A stretch of DNA of 64,000 bases from an uncultured Flavihumibacter sp. (GTDB lineage: Bacteria; Bacteroidota; Bacteroidia; Chitinophagales; Chitinophagaceae): positions 1 to 64,000 of the forward strand of contig CABHOY010000028.1 in NCBI GenBank assembly GCA_902168105.1. The letters are read 5' to 3'. Under the pieces are notes generated by a model. That model searched no databases and was not told the origin of the DNA. It saw nothing but the letters and a program-made list of their open reading frames with translations. The position numbers and the translations under genes were made by a program. Of the stretch, positions 1-8,840 are shown piece after piece. Positions within the stretch are counted from its first letter, which is position 1, and the number at the start of each line of letters is the position of its first letter.

Positions 1-126
1 ACAGTTTGTCCGCCGCTTCCTTCAGATTCCACCTCGCGGTGGACACCCTTGCTTTGGACTGACGATTCCCGTTGGATGGCTCGTTCAAGACTTTCACTTT
101 AAAGAACTATGGCATGCATGGCGCAC
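1..126 (-). mobile_element. 5' end of a group II (IIC-like) intron, cut by the window edge
   Basis: Read on the minus strand, the segment starts at 126 with GTGCGCC, fitting the GTGYG start of group II introns. It continues with the domain I stretches CAAGGGTGTCC, GTGGAATCTGAAGGAAGCGG and GACAAAC, which I recognise from the Oceanobacillus iheyensis group IIC intron. Only about the first 126 bases are inside the window. Domains II-VI and any reverse transcriptase/maturase gene would lie to the left. The site fits class C target choice, because the intron follows the stem and TTAT of a rho-independent terminator (131-162). I saw no coding sequence in this piece. Whether the intron is complete cannot be judged. 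Confidence 0.75.
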
Positions 127-162
127 ATAAAAGGGCCGTCCGCCTTCCGGCAAACGGCCCTT
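127..162 (-). terminator. Rho-independent terminator of the GH71/99-like gene, used as intron target
   Basis: A perfect 9-bp stem (131-139 with 154-162) encloses an inner GCC/GGC stem. On the minus strand it is followed by TTAT, and the intron begins at the next base. It lies 18 bases past the stop codon of the minus-strand gene that ends at 181. Confidence 0.75.
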
Positions 163-180
163 ACCTCCATATATCAGTCT

Positions 181-1797
181 TTAATTCTGTAATGTCCACT
201 GACCGCTTTCAAAGAATGCCGGCACATTTGTACACTGCGCAAACCCGCTCTGGTTCTCTAGGTTCAGGTACGTGTTCTGCCACTCATTCTTCAAACGGGT
301 ATAACCGTTGTAACTTTCCAATACCCAATAGCTGCTGTAATAAGTATTTGGTACAGCTGAACTTTCAACATAATTATACAGGTGTTCTATATTCAGGTAA
401 TTCCCCGTTGCCACGTTCTTAAACCGGATGTGGCCATTCACTGTTTCCTGTGCCCATCTGTATTGATTGCCGCTGCTGTTGCTATTATATTTCACCTGGC
501 CATTTTCTTCATACAGGTAGGTATTCAGCCATTTATTCTTAATCAATACGCCGGTTCCGCCGGGAGGAGGATTACCACCTCCACCAATGCTGTTCAACAG
601 ATTTTCCGCATTGCTGACCTGAAGATTAACCAGGTAACTGAATACCTGGTTAAGTTGTTGCTGCACGCCACTATTACCTGCATACTGTTTTCTGTATTCA
701 TATAAGCGGGAAATCACTTCAAACTCATGCTGTCCGTAAGGTACACCTAACTTCTGCTGCATGATGGTCAGGAATGAGTACCCAAATTCATCTGTAGGTT
801 CAATGATGGTACCTTCCCCATAGTCATTCCAGGTAGCAAACTGGATAATATTTACACTTGAATTCAGCGCTTTATCCAGCATGGTAGAAAACGTAGAAGT
901 TCCATTAAAAGGAATCTGCCAGGTAGGCCCGTCAGCACCGCCTGCCGCATAGAAAGACTTGAATCCCGGGTACACTACGCCAATAGACAGTGGGAAGCTG
1001 GCCGCCTGCGTATAATAGCGGTCTACTACACCCGGATGCTCCTGGTAGATCCATGGGAACTCACCACCGGCATTATTAGCGCCGACTTCATTTGTAAATC
1101 CGAAAAGCGGTATGATCTTAGGACGCGGATTGATTCCATTCAAGATGGTATTCCATTCGGAAGGCTGATGAAAAGTGATAGGGCCGAAGTTCAATACTAC
1201 AGGTGCATTGCTGGCGTTGCGCAGATAATTCCCCTGGTTAAAGTAATTGTTCTGCATATACACGAAATCGCCGTTGGCACTGGACGCCATGCCAGGGTCC
1301 CAGTTACGGTCTTCATGTACGATAGAAAATTGGAGCCCTACCGCATTTAGTTTACCGATCAATGCATTGGAATTAGCCAGGTTGTCAGGATAGTCATAAC
1401 GCTGTCTTGTGCCCGGCCAGTCGATAAATACGCCGTCGGCACCGGCATATTTCATCAGCAGCAACTGGTACTCAATAATATCCGGATCGCCGGAGGCATA
1501 AGGTCCGGTTTTAGGATAAAAATAAGCAGCGATCTGTCTTTTACCATTAACAATAATATCCGGGTTCTGGTTATTCATTTTCCAATGATAGCCCCAGGCG
1601 CCCCTGGATGCCGGTGTTTCAAACCAGGGCATCCAATGGATAAAGATCTTCTTGTTAGTTGATTTGTTGATTGCAACCGCATTAGCTGAAACATCCGCCT
1701 TTAGCTTACCGGATAAAGAAGGTTCTTGTGGCTCAAGTGACGATTTGTTACACGCAAACAGGAACAGGGCACAACAGGCCCATAATAGAGTTCTCAT
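181..1797 (-). CDS. GH71/GH99-like glycoside hydrolase lipoprotein with C-terminal ricin-type lectin domain
   Basis: I chose the ATG at 1797 rather than the longer frame to 1896 because it opens directly on a lipoprotein signal (MRTLLWACCALFLFAC, Cys at 16). The mature protein of about 520 residues should sit in an outer envelope leaflet. Residues about 50-400 resemble the GH71/GH99-like family: IHWMPWF near the start, DGVFIDWPG in the middle and QFATWNDYGEGTIIEP near the end. Such proteins act on alpha-mannan or related glycans, but the substrate here is unknown. The last 125 residues contain repeated KNKWLNTYLY-, FKNVATGNYLN- and LKNEWQNTYLN-type units. This is typical of a ricin-B-like trefoil that binds sugars. 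A short glycine/proline linker separates the two parts. Confidence 0.8.
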   Translation of the reverse strand: MRTLLWACCALFLFACNKSSLEPQEPSLSGKLKADVSANAVAINKSTNKKIFIHWMPWFETPASRGAWGYHWKMNNQNPDIIVNGKRQIAAYFYPKTGPYASGDPDIIEYQLLLMKYAGADGVFIDWPGTRQRYDYPDNLANSNALIGKLNAVGLQFSIVHEDRNWDPGMASSANGDFVYMQNNYFNQGNYLRNASNAPVVLNFGPITFHQPSEWNTILNGINPRPKIIPLFGFTNEVGANNAGGEFPWIYQEHPGVVDRYYTQAASFPLSIGVVYPGFKSFYAAGGADGPTWQIPFNGTSTFSTMLDKALNSSVNIIQFATWNDYGEGTIIEPTDEFGYSFLTIMQQKLGVPYGQHEFEVISRLYEYRKQYAGNSGVQQQLNQVFSYLVNLQVSNAENLLNSIGGGGNPPPGGTGVLIKNKWLNTYLYEENGQVKYNSNSSGNQYRWAQETVNGHIRFKNVATGNYLNIEHLYNYVESSAVPNTYYSSYWVLESYNGYTRLKNEWQNTYLNLENQSGFAQCTNVPAFFESGQWTLQN

Positions 1798-2001
1798 TTT
1801 GAGGGAGATTTGATGAATAAATAAATGGTTCTTTTGAGAATAGTTTGATATGGCTTTTCCGGGTCGAAAATACTCACGACAATTTAACCGGCACAATTAT
1901 ATATTGGAAATATAGAAGAAAAAACCACCTTCAAGATAGAAGGACCATGATAATCAACCCGTTGAAACAGGAGCAATATTATTAAAATATAGACGTTTTA
2001 G

Positions 2002-2922
2002 TTACAGAAAGGAAAGTGAACTTCCCGTTGGAACATGCGTAGTTTTGATGGTTGGGAATTTATCCCTCAACCATTTCGCCATAAATTCCGATCCCGGTTC
2101 TTCACTTGCAATATGTCCGAGTACGATCAACGCCAGGGACTTACCGGCTGCGCGGGCATCGCGTACGTATTCTGCCGTTTCCCATTCCGATACTTCACCA
2201 CATACCAGCACGTCAGGTTGTGTATCCATGACACGCTGTATCTGGCTCTTTCCACCGGCGGCGCCAGGTAACAGGAGCACCTTCCTGCATTGTTGCCCGG
2301 GATCTCCGATATACCGTACTGCTTCAATATTCAGTTTTTGTTTCAGATCGCCGATCAGTGCTTTTAGTGTCATAGCCTGCGATAAATTGTAGATAACATG
2401 ATTGCTATCTTCAAACTGCTGCCAGCCCAGTTGGTCCGCCAGACCTTTACGTACGCCATCCGGACGTACCCGGTGTATATGGTCGTGGTTACGCCACACA
2501 ACAATGTTATGTTTCTTCAGCAGATCTGCCTTATAACGGTATACATCGTCTTTTTCCAGCCAGGCGGTTTCGTCCTGGTGATTATAAAAAGTAGGTTCGT
2601 GTGCAATGATAAAATTCGCGCCAAGTGCAATGGCCTTTCTGATCACTTCCACCGTAGCGAACATGGTGGTAATGATACCGGTCACTACAACATCCCGGTT
2701 ACCTGACTTCAACGTATCAACGGTGTTCGCTAAAGGAGCACCCGGTACTTCTTTCATAAACAGGTCCATGACCTGGCCCACGGTGATCCGCTCCTGTACC
2801 GGTATAAAAGCGGCAGCTATACCTGTTAACGGCGATACAAGTGAAAAAGCGGCGCCTGTAGCTACTGTTACCTGTGAAATGAATTTCCTTCTGTTGATCG
2901 ACGTGTTGTTCTCCCCTGACAT
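2002..2922 (-). CDS. Nif3-like dinuclear metal-centre protein with Tat-type leader
   Basis: This 306-residue protein begins with a twin-arginine leader (NRRKFISQ followed by a hydrophobic stretch to about residue 40), suggesting export in folded form. The rest fits the Nif3/YbgI (NGI-1 factor 3) fold: TGIITTMFAT, then IIAHEPTF with the metal-ligand histidine, WRNHDHIHR, and near the C-terminus VLGHIASEEPG. Nif3 proteins form hexameric rings with paired metal ions and their biochemical role is poorly defined. Exported versions occur in Bacteroidota. It is transcribed in the same direction as the gene at 3030-4376, but a strong terminator lies between them, so it probably has its own promoter. 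Confidence 0.8.
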   Translation of the reverse strand: MSGENNTSINRRKFISQVTVATGAAFSLVSPLTGIAAAFIPVQERITVGQVMDLFMKEVPGAPLANTVDTLKSGNRDVVVTGIITTMFATVEVIRKAIALGANFIIAHEPTFYNHQDETAWLEKDDVYRYKADLLKKHNIVVWRNHDHIHRVRPDGVRKGLADQLGWQQFEDSNHVIYNLSQAMTLKALIGDLKQKLNIEAVRYIGDPGQQCRKVLLLPGAAGGKSQIQRVMDTQPDVLVCGEVSEWETAEYVRDARAAGKSLALIVLGHIASEEPGSEFMAKWLRDKFPTIKTTHVPTGSSLSFL

Positions 2923-2970
2923 AGTGATTAATTAACCCGATAAATATAATATTTTCCAGGAAGTAATATT

Positions 2971-3018
2971 CATAAACAGAAAAGGCATTCTCCGTGGGGA
3001 ACGCCTTTTCTGTTTATG
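2971..3018. terminator. Strong inverted-repeat terminator
   Basis: Perfect 16-bp arms (2971-2986 and 3003-3018) enclose a 16-base loop. The hairpin lies just past the stop of the minus-strand haloperoxidase gene and separates it from the Nif3-like gene. Confidence 0.7.
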
Positions 3019-3029
3019 AATCCTAATGA

Positions 3030-4376
3030 TCAATAAAGTAAGGACAACACGCGCAAAGCGACATCGCGCCCGGTTTGTGCTCCTATCTCGCTATCAAACT
3101 GGTAGTGAATACCTCCGTAGACCCTCGAGATGGAAGCCTCATCGACCATTTGCTCAAAACTGCTGAAAGAACGGGGAGCGAAACCATCAGCCACTTTCTG
3201 GTTATCAGTGAAGGATTGGTTACTGCCGAAATAATCAGCCAGGATAGTACCTGCGGCACCGGTAAAACTTGCATGCCCTGACGTATAGGAAGGGAATGGA
3301 GGCGTCCCTATCAGGGAAGTCCAGCCTGCAGATATGTAAGTCTGGATGTAAGTTATTGGCCGCAGGAGATTGTACCTGTACTTATACTTCCAGCATACGA
3401 TAGCGGCATCGTTTTCGCCAATGCCTACCTGGGCAAAAAGTTTCGCAGCTTCTGCTAAACCTAGTCCGTTGTCAACGATCAGTTGGGACGTGATTGCCAG
3501 CATATGACCGGGAGGCGTGAAAGTACCACCGCCATCGGCCCAATAACGGGCAATAAGGTTCTCTTCAGGCGTTAGCGTATTTTGCTTATTATAGACGAAA
3601 TAAGCGGCTTTATAGAACGCCGAAGCCGTATCTGTAGAAAAGGCAGGATGAGCGATATTTGCCGTCTCTGGGTGGCGAGGCCTGACCATTAGGCGGTTGT
3701 TCCCCCAGTAGGGCAACAATGCACGCTGAAAAGCCGGAGGTGTAGGCACCCAATAGGCAGGGCCTACCGGTGGTACGTAATCGGTAGGGAAGCTATTCAG
3801 ATAACCGTCCTTTCCGCCGTCAGTAGCCGACCACGCATAAACGGCAGCAGCGACCTGTTTACCAAAACCGACAGAGCGGCTGATCTCATCCTGTCCACAG
3901 CTACCGGATGCTGCTGCTTTGTTCGTACTATCCAGTGCAGCTATCAGCAGCAGGTTTGCAGCGCTGGCATTAGGGTACAGGCTCCTGATAATATCGGCCA
4001 TCGCACTGTTGGCTACTATCTCCCAGTTGTATCGTTTACCTGTTACCGGGCGAGGTACAGCGCTCAATCCATTTAACTGACCGCTAAGGGAACGACCATA
4101 CCTTTCGCTCCATATCACGGCTTCATGTAATGCTACACCGGTGTATGCAAGTGCCCGGGCAGCTACCGGCGGACTAAATCCCGGTGTTTCCTTAATGAGT
4201 TTGAATTCCAGCTGATACCATGAAACAGGTATAGTGGTAGCTGCGTTACTTTGGGGTGTAAGTTGCACAGCGGCAAGCGTTGGTTTTGGGGGTGCCTGAT
4301 CTTCCTTGCTACATGCGGCAATAACAAGGATCATAAAGAGGTAGATGCACCACGAACGTAGGGAACGAATGGTCAT
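3030..4376 (-). CDS. Vanadium-haloperoxidase / PAP2-family lipoprotein
   Basis: The ATG at 4376 is preferred over the frame start at 4436 because it opens on a lipoprotein signal (FMILVIAAC). The product has 448 residues. Family hallmarks are in the C-terminal third: YRYNLLRPITYI, then PSYTSGHASFTGAAG and SRVYGGIHYQFDSEIG. These match the RP, PSGH and SRxxxGxHxxxD elements that hold vanadate or phosphate in the vanadium haloperoxidase/PAP2 fold. The N-terminal half is the alpha-helical region usual for secreted bacterial haloperoxidase-like proteins. The protein may be a halide peroxidase or a phosphatase; the sequence does not decide which. It stands alone and is divergent from the M15 peptidase gene. 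Confidence 0.8.
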   Translation of the reverse strand: MTIRSLRSWCIYLFMILVIAACSKEDQAPPKPTLAAVQLTPQSNAATTIPVSWYQLEFKLIKETPGFSPPVAARALAYTGVALHEAVIWSERYGRSLSGQLNGLSAVPRPVTGKRYNWEIVANSAMADIIRSLYPNASAANLLLIAALDSTNKAAASGSCGQDEISRSVGFGKQVAAAVYAWSATDGGKDGYLNSFPTDYVPPVGPAYWVPTPPAFQRALLPYWGNNRLMVRPRHPETANIAHPAFSTDTASAFYKAAYFVYNKQNTLTPEENLIARYWADGGGTFTPPGHMLAITSQLIVDNGLGLAEAAKLFAQVGIGENDAAIVCWKYKYRYNLLRPITYIQTYISAGWTSLIGTPPFPSYTSGHASFTGAAGTILADYFGSNQSFTDNQKVADGFAPRSFSSFEQMVDEASISRVYGGIHYQFDSEIGAQTGRDVALRVLSLLY

Positions 4377-4611
4377 ATTCTTGAGTTTAGAGGGCGGTAA
4401 TATAGCGATGCCCGGTAGAAATATGCCAGCAGTCATCTAACATGAAAACTTGCCAAAATACCAACCACTTTGTATAGGTCTTTAGCGAAAAAGCCTGTAT
4501 CTTCGAGCCTGTTGTTATAACCTCAATTACAAGCACCCCAATATACTAATGTTTAAAAAACACCCATAAACCACAACCCCATTATATAACCAAATAACCC
4601 TTCCAAACATC

Positions 4612-5391
4612 ATGGAACTTAAACTCATCAGGATCAACAGCCAGGGTCCTCTGGTAACTAGCTGGCAATTCTTCTTGACAGGTCAACAGCTGTATTCCGG
4701 CGTCGTTGATGGCAATTTCACAAGTGAAGTACAGGATGCAACTATCGAATTCCAGCGCAGAAACAATCTTCAGCCCGATGGCATTGTAGGCAACAAAACA
4801 TTTGGCGTGGCCATGCAGCTCGGATTTGATGGTGCAGTAGATGATCGTACTGATAAATCGGGAGCTGACTTTCCTAAACCACCGTCATTTAAGCCCCTCG
4901 TTTCTAACGAAGAGCGGGCAAAGGTATTCGGCAAGTTCACATTCGTATCACAGCCCATTCCTGGTAATCCCGAAAATATCAAGGTTACAGGTACCTGGGC
5001 AAGCAAGAATATTGTGATGACTTCCATCCCGCAGTTGATCAACATCAAAGGCTCAGATAAGGTGCAATTCCATACGCTGGCAGCCAATCAGCTTGTCAAG
5101 CTATGGAAAGACTGGGAGAAGGCAGGACTGCTTCCATTGGTGCTCACCTGGGGAGGATCTTATGTGCCGAGATTTATCAGGGGTAGCCGCACCACTTTAA
5201 GTAATCATGCTTTCGGCTCTGCGTTTGACATTAATGTAGCATGGAATCAACTCGGTGCTGTTCCTTCACTGGTGGGCCAGAAAGGTTCTGTCAGAGAGCT
5301 CGTACAGATAGCTAATCAGAATGGCTTTTACTGGGGCGGTCATTTCTCACGTAAGGATGGAATGCACTTTGAAATAGCACAGATAAAATAA
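4612..5391 (+). CDS. Peptidoglycan-binding and M15-family (VanY/endolysin-like) peptidase, no signal peptide
   Basis: Residues about 5-72 form a PG_binding_1-type domain (FFLTGQQ, VVDGNFT, FQRRNNLQPDGIVGNKT). The C-terminal part is an M15 zinc peptidase: SNHAFGSAFDIN gives H199 and D206, WGGHFSRKDGMHFE gives H252. These are the expected zinc ligands of D-Ala-D-Ala carboxypeptidases and L-Ala-D-Glu endolysins. The enzyme should cut cell-wall stem peptides. The N-terminus (MELKLIRINSQGP) has no signal peptide or membrane segment, which is odd for a wall enzyme. It recalls phage endolysins and delivered effectors, but no phage genes or obvious immunity gene are adjacent. A hairpin terminator follows at once. 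Confidence 0.82.
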   Translation: MELKLIRINSQGPLVTSWQFFLTGQQLYSGVVDGNFTSEVQDATIEFQRRNNLQPDGIVGNKTFGVAMQLGFDGAVDDRTDKSGADFPKPPSFKPLVSNEERAKVFGKFTFVSQPIPGNPENIKVTGTWASKNIVMTSIPQLINIKGSDKVQFHTLAANQLVKLWKDWEKAGLLPLVLTWGGSYVPRFIRGSRTTLSNHAFGSAFDINVAWNQLGAVPSLVGQKGSVRELVQIANQNGFYWGGHFSRKDGMHFEIAQIK

Positions 5392-5397
5392 CACATA

Positions 5398-5432
5398 TGC
5401 CGGGCCATTCTGTTTACTTGCATGGCCCGGCA
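5398..5432 (+). terminator. Hairpin terminator after the M15 peptidase gene
   Basis: An 11-bp perfect GC-rich stem (5398-5408 with 5422-5432) encloses a 13-base loop, starting 7 bases past the stop codon. There is no long T-run, so its strength is uncertain. Confidence 0.55.
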
Positions 5433-5623
5433 TCTATATCGTTATCGATATAGCTCAGCTGTTCCGTCACGCAGAAAGATTTTGTCCGCAAATGAGGGTC
5501 AGGATTTCCGTAAATGAGGCGGTAGTTTACAGTCCTGATACGAAATTACAGGCGTCAACAAACTTATACCTCAAATTTCCTCACCCCCAGATGCGAACAT
5601 ATAATCTATAATCATTAAGTACT

Positions 5624-6379
5624 ATGCAGACGGAATATAACAGGCTCGCTGATATCAAGCGATTAGAGTTTATCATAGACAGCTTAAAAAAGCACCTTCC
5701 TGATGGCGCCGTTGTGCTTGACGTAGGTTGTGGTAATGGGATCATTGCCCGTCAACTTGGTCGTGAAGGATTCAATGTATACGGCATTGATATCAGTACT
5801 AAAACAATTGAGAAAGCAAGGGCATTGACTGACCTTCCTAATGTCAGCTTTGATGTGATCAGCGCCGAAGAGCTTGTAGCTGACGGCAGAAAATATCACG
5901 CCATTATCTGCAGCGAAGTACTTGAACATCTTAATCAGCCGGAGAAGCTCTTGGATGTACTGTATCAGTCGCTTGCCGACGACGGTGTGCTGATCGTTAC
6001 TGTGCCTAACGGCATGGGCCCGAGGGAAGTACTGATAACAAAACCTGTCATTGCCTTACAGAAGAAAGACAACTGGGTATGGCGAAGCATACTGAAAATA
6101 AAATCTATGCTTGGTTATAAAGGCACTACCGTTCAATCAGATGCAGATGACCTGACGCATGTGCAGTTCTTCAGTAAAAATTCCCTTGAAGTATTGGCGC
6201 GCAAAACACGGTTTAAGATCATCAGGTTCGGCAAGACAAACTTTATTGACGATGTTTTTCCTTTTTCTTTTTTCACCAAAAAGATCAAAATTCTGCAGAA
6301 ATGGGATGGAGCACTTGCCGAAGTCCTTCCTTATCAACTGACTGGAAGTTTTGTAACAGTCTGGGAGAAAACTCCATAA
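5624..6379 (+). CDS. Class I SAM-dependent methyltransferase
   Basis: The 251-residue product has the nucleotide-binding motif VVLDVGCGNGIIA near residue 30, the acidic end of strand 2 (VYGIDIS), and post-I and post-II motifs (AIICSEVLEHL, GVLIVTVPNG). These are typical of Methyltransf_11/UbiG-like enzymes. There is no signal peptide, so it should be cytoplasmic. The C-terminal 90 residues are more variable and probably hold the acceptor. The substrate cannot be inferred. Related enzymes modify quinones, glycans or small molecules. No biosynthetic cluster surrounds it. Confidence 0.8.
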   Translation: MQTEYNRLADIKRLEFIIDSLKKHLPDGAVVLDVGCGNGIIARQLGREGFNVYGIDISTKTIEKARALTDLPNVSFDVISAEELVADGRKYHAIICSEVLEHLNQPEKLLDVLYQSLADDGVLIVTVPNGMGPREVLITKPVIALQKKDNWVWRSILKIKSMLGYKGTTVQSDADDLTHVQFFSKNSLEVLARKTRFKIIRFGKTNFIDDVFPFSFFTKKIKILQKWDGALAEVLPYQLTGSFVTVWEKTP

Positions 6380-6488
6380 AAAAAACAATCTGATTTATTG
6401 GCATAAAAACCCCGTTTCATAGGCTTTCAGGGCTATATTCTCGTGGTATTTACGTAACTTCGTATTACCTATACCCGTAATATAACCT

Positions 6489-8093
6489 ATGAAAACCTTC
6501 AGTGTCCTATTCAACATACTGAAAACCATTCTCGTATCTTTATTGATCATGCTTCCTATTATAGCCAGGTCACAAACGATGCCGATATACCTGGAAAATC
6601 CATCCTTCGAAGGGGAACCAACAATGAATGGAATTCCTGCTCCATGGTATCAGAGAGGTGTGAACCTTATCGCGTATACATTACCAAACGGAAGTAATAA
6701 TGAGATCCCTCCATCAGATGGAAAAACATATGCTGCATTACTGGCTGCGTCAGAAAATAATGCATCTGTGGGACATCCTGTATGGACATCTATCGGGCAA
6801 CAATTGTCAAAGCCGATTGAAGCCGGCAAGGCTTACCTGATCTCTTTTGATATGGCCTTGATGCCCGAAGATGATCGCAGTGACCAATCGGCCGCAACCT
6901 CTACAGCCCTGGCCATCCTGGGAAGTAGTTCAGAGAGTGATATTGGAGAAAGGATCTGGTATTCAGATATCTGTTACGAAAGGAAATGGAACCGCTTCAC
7001 AGCAGTATTAAAGCCTAAAAAAAACTACACGCATCTTCGTTTTGAACCTTACGTGACAGACTATGACGATACATGTTATGTAGTAACTTTCCTGGATAAT
7101 ATTTCGATGATTGAAGAAACGCTCAACTTCGACGTAAGTGCAGAGAATACATGTTATGGTCAGAACGATGGTAAAGTTGCTGTCACAATAAATAGCCTGG
7201 AAAAAGATACTTACACTTACCTCTGGGAGCCGGGTGGTTATACTACACCATCGGTGGCCCATCTGCCTGCAGGAAAATATACTGTCACTGTCACAAGTGG
7301 TAAAGGCAGCAGAAGAGCTGAAAGCATCCAGGTAAAACAATGGGATATAAACATTGATGCAACTGTTACCGGCATCAGTTGTTATGGAGAAGCAGATGGA
7401 AGTATCCTTGTAAATGTGAGCGGCAGCTTAACCCCGTATAAATATGCGTTGGTAGGTCAGTTTCCTGACCAGGATACACCCGGCTTCAGTAACCTGCGCG
7501 CTAACTATTATACACTGAAAGTAACAGATAGTATGGGCTGTTATAAAATGGAGGGAATTAATATTGCCAATCCTGGTCTTTTACAGATAAAAGATCTTGT
7601 GGCCAGACCCGTATCATGCAGCAGTGTACAGGACGGTCAGCTCATCTTCACACCCACAGGAGGCACTACCCCTTATTATTACAGCATTGCTGATACCGGA
7701 TTTCAGAATGAGAACAGGTTCTACCATCTCGACGCCGGCGACTATCGATATACCGTCAGGGACAATCATAATTGCATGATAGAAGGTACTGCTACTATCG
7801 AAAAAGAGTGGCGTGATTGTGCCATTTATATGCCGACAGCTTTCAGTCCGAACGGAGATGGCAAAAATGACATTTTCAGGGCCAGAGTGCAGGATGATGT
7901 AACCGGATTCAGGCTAGCCGTTTATGGACGCTGGGGACAGCTGATCTTTGAAACATCCGATCCGGAGACTGGCTGGGACGGAAAACAAAAAGGACTTGAC
8001 CTCCCACCAGGAACTTACATATGGGTGGCCGATTATACAGACAGCAAAAAACAGCTGACGCGGCAGCAAGGAACCGTCACCATGTTCAGATAA
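6489..8093 (+). CDS. T9SS type B cargo protein with SprB-like repeats
   Basis: The 534-residue protein opens with a signal peptide (ILKTILVSLLIMLPIIARS). Residues about 30-210 resemble a jelly-roll domain (IYLENPSFEG, then LRFEPYV). Three SprB-like repeats follow (about 213-440), each with a CYG.NDG- or SCSSVQDG-type start and an AGKYTVTV-type end. The last 90 residues are the gliding-motility-associated C-terminal domain: MPTAFSPNGDGKNDIF, VYGRWGQLIF, GWDGKQKG, LPPGTYIWVADY, ending VTMFR. This domain directs secretion through the type IX system and cell-surface attachment. The role is probably adhesion or surface structure. It is a single gene with a near-consensus -7 box TAACTTCG at 6455-6462. 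Confidence 0.88.
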   Translation: MKTFSVLFNILKTILVSLLIMLPIIARSQTMPIYLENPSFEGEPTMNGIPAPWYQRGVNLIAYTLPNGSNNEIPPSDGKTYAALLAASENNASVGHPVWTSIGQQLSKPIEAGKAYLISFDMALMPEDDRSDQSAATSTALAILGSSSESDIGERIWYSDICYERKWNRFTAVLKPKKNYTHLRFEPYVTDYDDTCYVVTFLDNISMIEETLNFDVSAENTCYGQNDGKVAVTINSLEKDTYTYLWEPGGYTTPSVAHLPAGKYTVTVTSGKGSRRAESIQVKQWDINIDATVTGISCYGEADGSILVNVSGSLTPYKYALVGQFPDQDTPGFSNLRANYYTLKVTDSMGCYKMEGINIANPGLLQIKDLVARPVSCSSVQDGQLIFTPTGGTTPYYYSIADTGFQNENRFYHLDAGDYRYTVRDNHNCMIEGTATIEKEWRDCAIYMPTAFSPNGDGKNDIFRARVQDDVTGFRLAVYGRWGQLIFETSDPETGWDGKQKGLDLPPGTYIWVADYTDSKKQLTRQQGTVTMFR

Positions 8094-8159
8094 AATAAAG
8101 TGATTGTGCTCCGGATTGCAGTTAAATAACGTAACTTGATAAGAGTTAATCTCTTAGCA

Positions 8160-8840
8160 ATGGAACTGGTAGTATTCGCAGCACTTCATTTTCAGCTGGA
8201 CACCCGGCCTTCCGGTGGAGATACGGCAGATAGCCGTCCTCCTTTACAAACATTGCTTGACCTGATCAAAACAAAGCAAGGGTCGGCATTATTACACATC
8301 AATACAAACACCAATTCATCACCAGTACTGCCGCGAATAGCGGTTAGTCCCAGCATGACCAGTTATCTCAGTCATCTATCCGGCACCATGCAGGGTAATG
8401 ATGCAACATGCGATTATGAACTAAGCAATATTGTGGTGGAATTACTGACAGAATACCAGGAAAAGGAAACTTCTCCTGCTAACTCCGAAACAATAGTAAC
8501 GACAACCATGATGATCATACGGAATGAAGTGATGTTAAATCCTAATATTCACGAACATAGTCTGCGGATACTGGCCAAAAAACACTTTATTAACGAGAAA
8601 ACGTTGAGCAGGGCGTTTACCAAAGCATTTGGGATCAAAATCAGTGATTTTATACTAACGCAGGTCATGCAACGGGCAAAATATCTGCTGGAAAATACGA
8701 AGAGGACAGTTGCAGATATCGCCGAAGAATTAGGGTACAGTAACAACTATAACTTCGCGCGTACGTTCAGGAACGTATATGGCATTTATCCTATGGAATG
8801 CCGTAAAAAGAATGCAACAGCCGGTCAGTCTACATACTAA
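8160..8840 (+). CDS. AraC-family transcriptional regulator
   Basis: The ATG at 8160 is chosen; an in-frame TTG at 8136 would add 8 residues. The C-terminal 100 residues form the AraC double helix-turn-helix: SLRILAKKHFINEKTLSRAFTKAFG, then AKYLLENTKRTVADIAEELGYSNNYNFARTFRNVYGIYPMECR. The N-terminal 120 residues are unlike known sensor domains and contain no membrane segment. The target is unknown. Its 3' end overlaps the convergent lipoprotein gene by 11 bases. Confidence 0.8.
   Translation: MELVVFAALHFQLDTRPSGGDTADSRPPLQTLLDLIKTKQGSALLHINTNTNSSPVLPRIAVSPSMTSYLSHLSGTMQGNDATCDYELSNIVVELLTEYQEKETSPANSETIVTTTMMIIRNEVMLNPNIHEHSLRILAKKHFINEKTLSRAFTKAFGIKISDFILTQVMQRAKYLLENTKRTVADIAEELGYSNNYNFARTFRNVYGIYPMECRKKNATAGQSTY

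Noticed and set aside
72..422. Open frame of 116 codons over the intron end and the 3' part of the glycosidase gene
   Set aside because: It is antisense to a clearly coding gene and to the intron RNA and has no recognisable product.
5486..5524. Two similar words (CCGCAAATGAGG, CCGTAAATGAGG) as an operator
   Set aside because: Only two imperfect copies before the methyltransferase gene. Not enough to separate from chance.
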